The notes beneath the pieces are model-generated. The model was not told the origin of the DNA, made no database searches, and worked only from the letters and a program-made list of their open reading frames with translations. The position numbers were made by a program, and so were the translations under genes. This document shows positions 45,092 to 54,137 of a DNA stretch of 64,000 bases, in pieces (the first letter of the stretch is position 1; each line of letters starts with the position of its first letter). Source of the stretch: Aliarcobacter thereius LMG 24486 (GTDB lineage: Bacteria > Campylobacterota > Campylobacteria > Campylobacterales > Arcobacteraceae). Where the stretch lies: positions 682,001 through 746,000 of the forward strand of contig NZ_CP035926.1 of the NCBI RefSeq assembly GCF_004214815.1, in the 5' to 3' direction.

Positions 45092-45964
45092 TAATGGTTA
45101 TAAAAAACTCTTTTTTCTGATTACATTTAGTATAGCATCTGGGGTTTGTGTCTGATGTTATATCAATAGATAGTTTATATTAAAAAAGAGAAGCAAGATT
45201 TTAGACTTTCTACAAATGTGGATATAATAAATGCAAATGGTACAAGGACATTCTCATCTTACCCAATATTAGTAAGTTATGATGATGGAACTTTAGTAAC
45301 AGAAACTCAACAATTAGTTTTTGGGCAAACTTTGATGTATGGGTTTAGTAATAATCTTGATTTATTCTTATCTTATAATATTTTAAACGATAGAATAAAA
45401 TATCTAGATTTTGGTTCACAATCAACAAAAAGTGATAATAGTATAAACTTCAATAGCTTATATATTGGTGGAAATTATACTTTTGATAGCTTATTGATTG
45501 ATGAATTTCAACAATCGATTATTTTTCAAACTGCAGTTTTACAAAATATAAAGTATCAAAATGCAGATAAAGATTACTCTTTTAAAGATTATAATTTAAA
45601 GTATAGTGTTAAAAGTTTTTCAGATCCATTAGTAACTATTTTATCTTTAGGAACAAACCAAACTTTAAAAAGAGATATAAGTAACAATAATATTAATTTG
45701 CCAAACTCTTATTTTGTAGAATTAAATCTCTTTTTAATATTAAATCCAAATATTTCATTAAATCTAAATACAGAACATAGTTATCAAACTTCAATGAAAG
45801 AAGATGGAGTAAAAGTAAATAATTCAACAATTTTATCAACCATAGGTTTTGGTTTAACATATAATCTTAGTGAAAAAAATGTAATTACTATAAATTCAAG
45901 TGTAGGTACAAGTACAAATGCACCTGATAGTAGATTATCTTTCTCTTTATGGCACAAATTTTAA
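45084..45964 (+). pseudogene. Outer-membrane beta-barrel protein, disrupted by two frameshifts near the N-terminus
   Basis: A signal-peptide start (ATG 45084, LFFLITFSIASG) stops after 23 codons at TGA 45153. Removing one G from GGGG at 45141-45144 continues the frame as FVSDVISIDSLY to a second stop. Removing one base near 45179-45187 then joins KKEKQDFRLSTNVDIIN and an open frame to 45964. That long part alternates short beta strands and ends in LSFSLWHKF, the terminal Phe typical of outer-membrane barrels. Without the fused start the barrel has no export signal, so the gene is probably inactive, phase-variable or mis-sequenced. Confidence 0.7.
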
Positions 45965-46497
45965 TTTCTTTATTTATTTTACAAATAAGTTTATTTGCTG
46001 AATTTAAGGTAAAATCTTTTTTAGAGATAAAGTATAATGATGTTGTGAAACAGACTTATGAGGAAAGTTGTGGAGCTTCTGCACTTGCAACTTTATTTAA
46101 TTTATATGGGTTTAGTATAGATGAAAAAGAGCTTATTGATAAACTAGAAACTACAGATTTGGTTACATTTAATGATTTACAAAAATTAGCTTTAGATTTT
46201 GAGTTTAATTCTAAAGGATATAAAATCTCAAAAGAGATTTTTGATGATATAACTGTACCAGTTATTGCTAGAATTGTAAGGAAAATGGATTATCCCCATT
46301 TTGTAGTAGTTTACAATTTAGATAAGAATTCTGTGATAATTTTAGATCCAAATGCAGGTAAATTTATAATATCAAAAAAAGAGTTTTATTCATATTGGAT
46401 AGATAAAGAATCAAATTTTATATTAGTAGCTTTACCAAAAGATAAGAGAAAAGAGTTTAAGGAATTGGATAGTTTTTTAGTTAAATATCTTTTCTAA
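45949..46497 (+). CDS. C39-like peptidase with signal peptide
   Basis: The 182-residue protein has a signal peptide (1-17, ILISLFILQISLFA), then the C39 papain-like pattern: Q36 and C41 in QTYEESCGASALATLFNLYG, histidine in DYPHFVVVY and aspartate in IILDPNAG. All residues for cysteine proteolysis are present, but no ABC transporter is fused, so it acts in the periplasm. Stand-alone C39 proteins of this kind occur with secreted or amyloid systems (FapD, for example). Its start overlaps the barrel gene by 16 bases, which suggests functional linkage. Confidence 0.8.
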   Translation: MAQILISLFILQISLFAEFKVKSFLEIKYNDVVKQTYEESCGASALATLFNLYGFSIDEKELIDKLETTDLVTFNDLQKLALDFEFNSKGYKISKEIFDDITVPVIARIVRKMDYPHFVVVYNLDKNSVIILDPNAGKFIISKKEFYSYWIDKESNFILVALPKDKRKEFKELDSFLVKYLF

Positions 46498-46506
46498 AGT
46501 ATTATA

Positions 46507-48000
46507 TTAAATCTCTTTGATTCGCTCAAATTCTCTTTTAATCTCTTCTATATCTTCAATTCCAACAGATATTCGAATTAAATTTATAGGTAGTTCTATT
46601 ATATTTAGAAAATTATTTTTATTTACTATTAAATCGTAGTGAGCAAGATATGTATATGGCATTAGAAGTGTGAATTCTGTTCCAAGACTTGGACCTTTTG
46701 CAAAATTTAGAGCATTGTAAATTTTTTCAAAATCTTTTTCTATAACTATTGAAACTATTCCACAAATACTATTTTCATCTATCATTAGATCCTTATAGTT
46801 AGAAAAACTATCTTCATCTAAACAAGAATAAACTCTTGAGACATATGGTAGTTTTTGTAGAAAAACTATAAGTTCTTTTGTATTTTCTGAGATTTTTTTA
46901 ACTCTTTTCTTATAATCTACTATTTCAATAGCCATCCTTTGGATATCTTTTATATATGGATTATCACTATGTTTAAATAATTCGTTTTTAATATGAGAGA
47001 TTTTAAAATTACTATTTAAAATAATTGTACCCATTAAAACATCTGCATTTCCACAAGCAAACTTTGTTAAAGATTCAACAAAAATATCAGCATATGGTTT
47101 TAAATCAAGATTGTAAGGAGTTGCAAATGTTGAATCTATTACTAAAACAATATTATATTTATCACAAAGTTCTCTTATTCTTTTCAAATTTGCAGTTTTT
47201 ACTAAAGGGTTTGTAGGAATTTCAGTAATTATTCCTAATACTCTATTTTTGTTTGTTTCTAAAAAATCTTCAAACTCTTTTAAGTTATTAATATCAAAAA
47301 AAACTTTGCTCTCTTCAAAATATCTGTTTACAATATTTGTAGTATCTAAGTAGAGCCAACCAAATTGTATTAAAATAGATTTTCCATTTCTGGCTTGAAT
47401 GTTTTTCAAGCCTTTTAAAACACTATGAATTGCATTCATTCCAGAAGTACAAAGTTTAATATTTTTCTTATCTTCTTTATATGCTTTTGCTAAAGTTGAT
47501 ATAACAATATCTTCAGATAGTTCTTTTTCTTCTAGTTCTTCATTTTGTAAATAAGGGATAAGATTTAAATTATATAGATAATCTTCAGCAAATCGTGAAG
47601 ATAAATTGTAGCCAATATGTTGAATAAATTTTAAAACTTTTTCATATTGTCTTCCTTTTATAACTTTTATAATTCCAAAACTTTCATTAAATTCAAATTT
47701 ATTATGAATAAAATATCTATTACTCACAGCTTCAACAGCTTTTTTACTACTTAATAAAATTAATTCATATTCATTTTCTACACTATATTTTTCTTTTAAA
47801 TATTTTGCTAGAAGTTTTAAATAAGGATGTATCAAAAACCTTGGATATGCAACTTTAATTTTTTCTAATATTTGAGGAGTTTGTTCTTCATAATCAATTA
47901 CATCTTGAAGTGTTGGCATAGATGTAGAAACTGCATGAATATTGTTTTGTGGAAGAGTTTCTCCACAAGGAATATGTTTAAAAGTAGGCTTTTTTATCAT
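46507..48000 (-). CDS. Cystathionine gamma-synthase-like PLP enzyme with fungal-type N-terminal extension
   Basis: The 497-residue protein is about 100 residues longer than usual family members. The C-terminal part (about 170-497) is a Cys/Met-metabolism PLP fold with the PLP lysine in SLTKFACGNADV and DSTFATPYNL. The N-terminal part has GETLPQNNIHAVSTSMPTL, DVIDYEEQ and AYPRFLIHPYLKLL, which resemble from memory fungal Str2/Met-7 cystathionine gamma-synthases. It would join cysteine with an activated homoserine. It overlaps the next transsulfuration gene by 4 bases. Confidence 0.8.
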   Translation of the reverse strand: MIKKPTFKHIPCGETLPQNNIHAVSTSMPTLQDVIDYEEQTPQILEKIKVAYPRFLIHPYLKLLAKYLKEKYSVENEYELILLSSKKAVEAVSNRYFIHNKFEFNESFGIIKVIKGRQYEKVLKFIQHIGYNLSSRFAEDYLYNLNLIPYLQNEELEEKELSEDIVISTLAKAYKEDKKNIKLCTSGMNAIHSVLKGLKNIQARNGKSILIQFGWLYLDTTNIVNRYFEESKVFFDINNLKEFEDFLETNKNRVLGIITEIPTNPLVKTANLKRIRELCDKYNIVLVIDSTFATPYNLDLKPYADIFVESLTKFACGNADVLMGTIILNSNFKISHIKNELFKHSDNPYIKDIQRMAIEIVDYKKRVKKISENTKELIVFLQKLPYVSRVYSCLDEDSFSNYKDLMIDENSICGIVSIVIEKDFEKIYNALNFAKGPSLGTEFTLLMPYTYLAHYDLIVNKNNFLNIIELPINLIRISVGIEDIEEIKREFERIKEI

Positions 48001-49148
48001 TTTATCGCTTGTAAAATATCATTTTTTAAATCTTTTATACTTTCAAAACCTATTGAAAATCTAACAGTACTATTTGTAATCCCAATTGCTTTTAACTCAT
48101 CTATTGAAAAACTTGCATGAGATATTTTTGCTGGAATCTCAACTCTACTATCTGCACTCCCAAAAGAGCATTTTTCTCCAAAAATGTTTGCATTTTTTAT
48201 AAACTTTTCTGCTAGTTTTTCATCTTTAAAATCTGCACAAAAAACACTAGGAATAATTCTTAGTTGTTTTTTTGCTAAAGTTCTTTGTGGATAAGATTTA
48301 AGTGCAGGAAAAGTAACTTTTTTTATAAAATTTTGTTTTTCAAGCCATTTTGCTAATTTTTTAGCAGATTTTTCACTAGCCTTCATTCTAACTTTTAAAC
48401 TTGAAACTCCTAAAGATATCAAAAATACATCCATTGGATTTTGATTTCTTCCAAAAGCATTTGAATAAAAATGAAGTTTATTAGAGAGTTTTTCTGTTTT
48501 AGCAACAATAGCTCCAGCGATTACACTTCCATGACCACTTATAAATTTTGTTGTTGAAAATAAACTAAAATCAGCCCCTAAATCTAAAGGTTTTTGGCTT
48601 ATAAATGTTGCAAGAGAGTTATCAACTGCAAATAAAGTATCATTTTCTTTACATAGTTTTGCAACTTTTTCTAAATCAATCATTTTAAGTCCAGGATTTG
48701 TAGGGCTTTCACATAAAGCTAAATCAACACTATTTGATTTTAATATATGTTCTATCATATTTAAATCATTGAAATTTGTAAAAATTATATTTAAATTGTA
48801 TTTCTCTTTATAAACTTTTAAAAGTCTAAAAGTTCCACCATAACAATCTGCTTCTACTAAAATTGTAGAGTTTGCTTTTAAAACTGTTTCGAAAAGTAGG
48901 GCAACACTCGCTATTCCTGTATGAGTACAAACAGCTCCAGCACCATTTTCTGCAAAAGCAAAAAAGTTTTCTAAACTCTCTCTTGTAGGATTATCACTTC
49001 TTGTATAATCATAAGTTTTATTTGAATTTTGATCTCTTAAATCAAAAGTTGCAGTGTTATAAATTGGGAAATGAGAAGAGTTTGCAATATCTTTAAATGG
49101 TGCAAAATCTTTTAGATGACAAATCATAGTATCTAAATTTTTATTCAT
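47997..49148 (-). CDS. Cystathionine gamma-synthase/beta-lyase family PLP enzyme
   Basis: The protein has 383 residues from ATG 49148 with AAGGA 5 bases upstream. A further upstream in-frame ATG (49211) has no ribosome site. It has the full fold: YDYTRSDNPTRESLENFFA, EADCYGGTFRLL, ESPTNPGLKMIDLEKVAKL and the PLP lysine in FSTTKFISGHGSVIAGA. Family members are cystathionine gamma-synthases, beta-lyases or gamma-lyases. With the gene downstream it forms a two-gene transsulfuration unit, so one may form and the other cleave cystathionine. Confidence 0.88.
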   Translation of the reverse strand: MNKNLDTMICHLKDFAPFKDIANSSHFPIYNTATFDLRDQNSNKTYDYTRSDNPTRESLENFFAFAENGAGAVCTHTGIASVALLFETVLKANSTILVEADCYGGTFRLLKVYKEKYNLNIIFTNFNDLNMIEHILKSNSVDLALCESPTNPGLKMIDLEKVAKLCKENDTLFAVDNSLATFISQKPLDLGADFSLFSTTKFISGHGSVIAGAIVAKTEKLSNKLHFYSNAFGRNQNPMDVFLISLGVSSLKVRMKASEKSAKKLAKWLEKQNFIKKVTFPALKSYPQRTLAKKQLRIIPSVFCADFKDEKLAEKFIKNANIFGEKCSFGSADSRVEIPAKISHASFSIDELKAIGITNSTVRFSIGFESIKDLKNDILQAIK

Positions 49149-49206
49149 AAATATCCTTGAAGAATTGTAAATATTTTTGCTAATTTTTAGGAAATTGTAC
49201 CTAAAT

Positions 49207-49225
49207 ATCATTAATCTTTAATGAT
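49207..49225. promoter_or_regulatory. Perfect palindrome upstream of the transsulfuration pair
   Basis: ATCATTAA-TCT-TTAATGAT is an exact 8-3-8 inverted repeat, 59 bp upstream of the start codon at 49148. It lies where a regulator of the two-gene unit could bind. The binder is unknown. It lies between divergently placed features only on one side, since the ligase gene downstream is on the same strand. Confidence 0.5.
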
Positions 49226-49308
49226 TAAAACTATGTATAAATAATAAGTAATTATTTTAATAAGTATAAGTAAAACTGTTTATATTTGATTTTCTTATAA
49301 AATATATT

Positions 49309-50115
49309 TTACTCTTCTTCTCTAATCCTTAAAAAAGAAGCAAACTTTGGTTTATTGTTTTTTGTAAACCCATAATATTTAAATGTTACAATATCTCCTA
49401 TCTTTGGTGGATTTAATCTCTCTTTATTTGTAAAACCGCCACCAAGATTGAAAATAATTCCATTTTTAAGCTTCACTTCTAAACTTTTTAAAGTTCCATC
49501 TTCTCTTAAGTTTAAAGCTATAACTTCTGCTTCATCATCAAAAAACTTTTTTACTTTTAAAATATTAGAATCTCTCCCTGTAAAATAGTTTAATTTTGGA
49601 TTTTTTATTATTACTCCTTCTCCTTTTTTTTGTATAATTTTATTTAAAAAGTCATTTAAATTTTTACTATTTTTAATAAGATTTTGAGGAATAATTTTTA
49701 AATAGTTATTTGGATTATTTTTTAAATAAAGTTCTAAGAAAGCTAGTCTTTCATAAAAATCTCCACTTTGATTTGGAACTTCAAAAATATTATAAGTGAT
49801 ATTTTCCCAGCCTTTATCCTCTTTTTGACTTAAAACAATACTTTGAATATTCTCAAAATCATCTCTTTTTGTCCATAATTCTCCATCTAAAGAGAATGGT
49901 GGAAAATCTTTTGTAAACCAAGATGGAACATAAATTTTATTTTGATTTTTACTTAGAAGTTCTTTTCCATTCCAGTAAGCTCTTATTCCATCAAGTTTTT
50001 CACTCATAAGCCAAAAATCATACTCTTTTTTGTAGTCTTGATAAATCATAGGTTTTTGAAGTTCTAAAGAGAATAAAAAATTAAAAGCTAAAAGAAAAGT
50101 GATAATAAATCTCAT
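49309..50115 (-). CDS. Periplasmic ATP-dependent DNA ligase (LigE-like)
   Basis: The 268-residue minimal ligase has a signal peptide (about 1-17, FIITFLLAFNFLFS) followed by the nucleotidyltransferase motif SEKLDGIRAYW with the AMP-binding K40, then SLDGELW, GEGVIIKNP and ILKVKKF, and a small OB domain ending in GDIVTFKYYGFTKNNKPKF. It joins nicks in duplex DNA. The signal peptide puts it outside the cytoplasm, as in Campylobacter and Haemophilus homologues, where a role in DNA uptake has been proposed. It is a single-gene unit. Confidence 0.88.
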   Translation of the reverse strand: MRFIITFLLAFNFLFSLELQKPMIYQDYKKEYDFWLMSEKLDGIRAYWNGKELLSKNQNKIYVPSWFTKDFPPFSLDGELWTKRDDFENIQSIVLSQKEDKGWENITYNIFEVPNQSGDFYERLAFLELYLKNNPNNYLKIIPQNLIKNSKNLNDFLNKIIQKKGEGVIIKNPKLNYFTGRDSNILKVKKFFDDEAEVIALNLREDGTLKSLEVKLKNGIIFNLGGGFTNKERLNPPKIGDIVTFKYYGFTKNNKPKFASFLRIREEE

Positions 50116-50201
50116 AAATTACTCCTAAATAGATATTTTAAACTATAAAATAATTTAATTTTAGCTAAAATTACACACTTTTGAAAATAAAAGGGAAAAC
50201 A

Positions 50202-50756
50202 TTGAAAAATAATAATTTAACAGATGAAGAGAAATGTTTTCTAATAGACTCAATAAGAAGTATAGAAGATTTCCCAAAACCAGGAATTAGTTTTAAAGAT
50301 ATTACAACTTTATTGAATAATAAAGATGCCTTTGAACTTCTGATGAATCATTTAGAAAATAGATATAAATCATATAATTTAGATTTTATAGCAGGAATTG
50401 AAGCAAGAGGATTCATCTTCGCTTCAGCTTTAGCAAGTAGGCTTAATATAGGTTTTGTTCCTGTGCGAAAAAAAGGAAAACTTCCAAGTACAACTGTTTG
50501 CGAAAAATATGAGCTAGAGTATGGTTTTGACGAAGTAGAGATACATTTAGATGCTTTTAATAATAAAAAAGAAGCAAGGGTTTTATTAATAGATGATTTA
50601 GTTGTAAGTGGTGGAACTGCTTTTGCATCTGCTAGTTTAATCAAAAAACTAAATGCAAATTTAGTGGAAAGTTGTTTTATATTAAATTTTTCAATTCTTG
50701 ATGGAAAAGAAAAACTAAGTAAACTAGCTCCTGTTTATACAGTATTAGAAATTTAG
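50202..50756 (+). CDS. apt: Adenine phosphoribosyltransferase
   Basis: The protein has 184 residues from TTG 50202, which has AAGGG 6 bases upstream. The in-frame TTG 21 bases earlier has no ribosome site. It carries [37 protein letters not shown] and the PRPP-binding [14 protein letters not shown]. It converts adenine and PRPP to AMP in purine salvage. It starts a plus-strand run with trpB, dedA and pepA. Confidence 0.95.
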   Translation: MKNNNLTDEEKCFLIDSIRSIEDFPKPGISFKDITTLLNNKDAFELLMNHLENRYKSYNLDFIAGIEARGFIFASALASRLNIGFVPVRKKGKLPSTTVCEKYELEYGFDEVEIHLDAFNNKKEARVLLIDDLVVSGGTAFASASLIKKLNANLVESCFILNFSILDGKEKLSKLAPVYTVLEI

Positions 50757-50770
50757 AAATAGGATAAAAA

Positions 50771-51988
50771 ATGAGTAATTATATCCCAAAAAAAAGTATA
50801 TTTGATCCAAATGAAAATGGAGTTTTTGGAGAGTTTTTTGGTGGACAATATGTTCCTGAAACTTTGATGCCAATTTTAAAAGATTTAGAAAAATCTTATA
50901 GTAAATATAGATTTGATAAAGAATTTTGGGGTGAAGTAAACTATCTGTTAAAAGATTATGTAGGAAGAGAAAACCCTCTATATTTTGCAAAAAATATTAG
51001 TCAAGAACTTGAATCTAAAATTTATTTAAAAAGAGAAGATTTAAATCATACAGGAGCACATAAAGTAAATAATGTAATAGCTCAAGGAATTTTGGCTAAA
51101 AAAATGGGAAAAACAAAAGTAATAGCTGAAACAGGAGCAGGGCAACACGGAGTTGCAACTGCAACAATTGCAGCTTTACTAGGGCTTGAATGTACAGTTT
51201 TTATGGGTGCAAAAGATGTACAAAGACAAGAGCTAAATGTATTTAGAATGAAACTTTTAGGTGCAAAAGTTATTTCAGTTCAAAGTGGAAGCCAGACTTT
51301 AAAAGATGCTATGAATGATGCAATTAGATATTGGGTTACAAATGCAAGAGATACATTTTATATAATAGGAACAGTTGCAGGTCCTCATCCATATCCAATG
51401 ATGGTGAGAGATTTTCAAGCAATTATTGGTTATGAAGCTAGAAAACAGATTTTAGAAAAAGATAATAAATTACCAGATTATGTAGTTGCTTGTATTGGTG
51501 GTGGTTCAAATGCAATTGGAATGTTTTCACACTTTTTAGAGGATAAAGATGTAAAATGTGTTGGAATTGAAGCTGGTGGTTTAGGAATTGAAACTTCAAA
51601 ACATGGATCTTGTTTAGCAAAAGGAACACCAGGAATGCTTCATGGTCAATGTTCATATCTACTTCAAGATGATGATGGTCAAGTTTTAGAAGCACATAGT
51701 ATAAGTGCTGGGCTTGATTATCCAGGAATTGGACCTGAACACTCTTTTCATAAAGATAATAAAACAATCGAATATGACAATATAACTGATAAAGAAGCTT
51801 TAGATGCTTTTGTTTGGTTAAGTCAAAAAGAGGGAATAATTCCAGCTTTTGAATCATCTCATGCTATTGCTTATTTAAAAAAAGCAAAAGATAAAATAAA
51901 AGGAAAAACAGTAATTGTTTGTTTATCTGGACGAGGTGATAAAGATATGATACAAGCAAAAAGCTTGTTGAGTTTTGATAAGGAATAA
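50771..51988 (+). CDS. trpB: Tryptophan synthase beta subunit
   Basis: The 405-residue protein is TrpB of the main type, with [13 protein letters not shown], the PLP-lysine motif [31 protein letters not shown] and the PLP-phosphate loop [11 protein letters not shown]. It makes tryptophan from indole and serine. The other trp genes, including trpA, are not adjacent, so this copy is expressed away from any trp operon. The ATG follows AGGATAAAAA. Confidence 0.96.
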   Translation: MSNYIPKKSIFDPNENGVFGEFFGGQYVPETLMPILKDLEKSYSKYRFDKEFWGEVNYLLKDYVGRENPLYFAKNISQELESKIYLKREDLNHTGAHKVNNVIAQGILAKKMGKTKVIAETGAGQHGVATATIAALLGLECTVFMGAKDVQRQELNVFRMKLLGAKVISVQSGSQTLKDAMNDAIRYWVTNARDTFYIIGTVAGPHPYPMMVRDFQAIIGYEARKQILEKDNKLPDYVVACIGGGSNAIGMFSHFLEDKDVKCVGIEAGGLGIETSKHGSCLAKGTPGMLHGQCSYLLQDDDGQVLEAHSISAGLDYPGIGPEHSFHKDNKTIEYDNITDKEALDAFVWLSQKEGIIPAFESSHAIAYLKKAKDKIKGKTVIVCLSGRGDKDMIQAKSLLSFDKE

Positions 51989-51989
51989 A

Positions 51990-52691
51990 ATGAAAAAACT
52001 TTTTAGAAAAATACAACCATATACAGGAAAAATATTTGCAATTTCTCTTGTAGTATTCATAGCTTTTTTAGCTTACAGTTTATATCAAGCACCTGGTGTT
52101 GGTATTGAAGATAAATTTATAAATTTATTAAAAACTTATGGATATATAATACTTTTTGTTTGGAGTATGCTTGAAGGTGAAATGGGATTAATAATGGCTG
52201 GTCTTATGGCACATGAAGGTGCTATGAATCTTTTTCTAGCAATATTTGTAGCAGGACTAGGTGGTTTTGCAGGAGATCAAGTATATTTTTATATAGGAAG
52301 ATTTAATAAAAAAGCTGTTTTGAAAAAACTAATAAGCCAAAGAAGAAAATTTGCTTTTGCTCATTTACTTCTTAAGAAACATGGTTGGCCAATAATTTTT
52401 ACTCAAAGATATATGTATGGAATGAGAACAATAATTCCAATGTCAATAGGAATTACAAGATATGATGCAAGAAAATTTGCATTTATAAATCTTATTTCAG
52501 CTTGGGCTTGGGCAAGTATTACTATATTGCCTGTTTGGTACTTTGGAAATGAGATTATGGTTGTGCTTCATTGGGCAAAAGAACACTGGTATATGGCTAT
52601 TCCAATAGCAATTTTATTTGGTGGAGGGATTATATATATGTTTAATAAAGCAACTAGAAAAATTGAAAGAAAGGTAATGGATGAAAATTAA
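51990..52691 (+). CDS. DedA-family membrane protein
   Basis: The 233-residue protein starts at ATG 51990 with AAGGA 5 bases upstream, which overlaps the end of trpB. It has about five membrane helices, the segment LEGEMGLIMAGLMAHEGAMN, GGFAGDQVYFYIGRF and the conserved TQRYMYGMRTIIPMSIGITR. DedA proteins move lipid carriers such as undecaprenyl phosphate, or phospholipids, across the inner membrane. The exact role here is inferred. Its last 11 bases overlap pepA. Confidence 0.88.
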   Translation: MKKLFRKIQPYTGKIFAISLVVFIAFLAYSLYQAPGVGIEDKFINLLKTYGYIILFVWSMLEGEMGLIMAGLMAHEGAMNLFLAIFVAGLGGFAGDQVYFYIGRFNKKAVLKKLISQRRKFAFAHLLLKKHGWPIIFTQRYMYGMRTIIPMSIGITRYDARKFAFINLISAWAWASITILPVWYFGNEIMVVLHWAKEHWYMAIPIAILFGGGIIYMFNKATRKIERKVMDEN

Positions 52692-54099
52692 TATTATTGA
52701 AAACTCAAAAAATAGACAAAATGATATAGAGATTATTTTAGTAAATAGTAAAAAAGAGCTTGGAACTTCTATTGACTTAGAACTTCTTGAAAGTTTAGAT
52801 TTTAAATTTAAAGATGAAAATGTGGCTCTTCTTCTTGAAAGTAGAAAAATATATTCTGCTTTTGAGGAGTTTACTTATGACTCTTTGGCTATTGCAATTT
52901 CAGGTGCAATCAAAAAATTCAAAAGTACAAAATTTAAAAGTGCAAAATTAGTTTTAAATAAAAAACTAGAGATTAGTTTTAAAGCTTTAGTTGAAGGTGC
53001 TACACTAGGAAGTTATGAATTTGATTTATATAAAAGTAGTAAAACAAAATCAAATCAAGAGTTTTATTTTGAAATAGATAGTAAAACTAAAGAATTAGAA
53101 ACTATTTTTAAAGAGAGTTTGATTATTGCAAACGCTGTAAATATTTCAAGAGATATGGTAAATACTGCACCAGCTGATTTTACTCCCTTAACTTTTGTAA
53201 AAGAGGCTGAAAAGATTGCAAAAGAGTTTGAACTAGAGTGTCAAGTTTTTGGAGAAAAGTATCTTGAAAAAGAAAAAATGATGTCAATGCATAGTGTAGG
53301 AAGAGCATCAATTTATGAATCTCAATTAATTCACTTAAAATATAAACCAAAAAAATCAAAAACAAAAATAGTTCTTGTAGGAAAAGGTTTAACTTATGAT
53401 AGTGGTGGATTATCTTTAAAACCAGCAGATTTTATGATTACAATGAAAGCCGATAAAAGTGGTGGAGTTGCTGTTTTAAATACTATTAAAGCTATTGCTA
53501 AGCTTAAATTACCAATAGAAGTTCATGCTATTATAGGTGCTGTTGAAAATATGCTTGGTGGAAATGCTTACAAACCAGATGATATCTTAAGAGCAAAAAA
53601 TGGAAAAACTATTGAAGTAAGAAATACAGATGCTGAAGGAAGATTGGTTTTAGCAGATTGTTTATGTTATGCACAAGATGAGATTAAAAATATTGATTAT
53701 ATTTTTGATTTTGCAACATTAACAGGAGCTTGTGTTGTTGGACTTGGGGAATATACAACAGGAATTATGGGAAATAATTCAGAACTTAAACAAAAAGCTT
53801 TAGAAGCTTGTGAAAAATCTGGTGAATATGCTACAAAATTAGATTTTAATAGATATCTTAAAAAATGTATTAAATCAGAAATAGCTGATGTTTGTAATAT
53901 ATCAAATACAAGATATGGTGGAGCAATTACAGCTGGAATATTTTTAGATAACTTTATTTATGAAGAAAATAAAGAAAAATGGGTGCATTTTGATATTGCT
54001 GGTCCAGCCTTTGTTGAAAAAGCTTGGGGATATAATCCTTATGGTGCAAGTGGAACAGGTGTAAGACTTGCAGTTGAACTTGTTAAAACTTTAATATAA
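52681..54099 (+). CDS. pepA: Leucyl aminopeptidase (M17)
   Basis: The 472-residue protein has the M17 catalytic half with GKGLTYDSGGLSLKP, MKADKSGGVAVL, the signature NTDAEGRLVLADCL and LTGACVVGLG. Two metal ions bind the conserved Asp, Glu and Lys residues. It releases N-terminal residues from peptides in the cytoplasm. PepA in some bacteria also binds DNA. It is the last gene of the apt-trpB-dedA-pepA run and ends at a hairpin. Confidence 0.95.
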   Translation: MKINIIENSKNRQNDIEIILVNSKKELGTSIDLELLESLDFKFKDENVALLLESRKIYSAFEEFTYDSLAIAISGAIKKFKSTKFKSAKLVLNKKLEISFKALVEGATLGSYEFDLYKSSKTKSNQEFYFEIDSKTKELETIFKESLIIANAVNISRDMVNTAPADFTPLTFVKEAEKIAKEFELECQVFGEKYLEKEKMMSMHSVGRASIYESQLIHLKYKPKKSKTKIVLVGKGLTYDSGGLSLKPADFMITMKADKSGGVAVLNTIKAIAKLKLPIEVHAIIGAVENMLGGNAYKPDDILRAKNGKTIEVRNTDAEGRLVLADCLCYAQDEIKNIDYIFDFATLTGACVVGLGEYTTGIMGNNSELKQKALEACEKSGEYATKLDFNRYLKKCIKSEIADVCNISNTRYGGAITAGIFLDNFIYEENKEKWVHFDIAGPAFVEKAWGYNPYGASGTGVRLAVELVKTLI

Positions 54100-54107
54100 A
54101 TCTTTTT

Positions 54108-54135
54108 AAGGCAATAAATTAAATTTTATTGCCTT
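54108..54135. terminator. Hairpin between pepA and the LysR gene
   Basis: AAGGCAATAAA / TTTATTGCCTT is a perfect 11-bp stem with a 6-base loop, between two convergent genes. There is no long T-run on either side, so it may be a bidirectional but imperfect terminator. Confidence 0.65.
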
Positions 54136-54137
54136 GC

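Noticed and set aside
50348-50644. A 98-codon open frame antisense to apt
   Set aside because: It is a complement of a clearly coding gene, with no recognisable domain or ribosome site.
51438-51857. A 139-codon open frame antisense to trpB
   Set aside because: It lies wholly inside trpB, is rich in Leu, His and Phe as expected from the complement of AT-rich coding DNA, and has no ribosome site.
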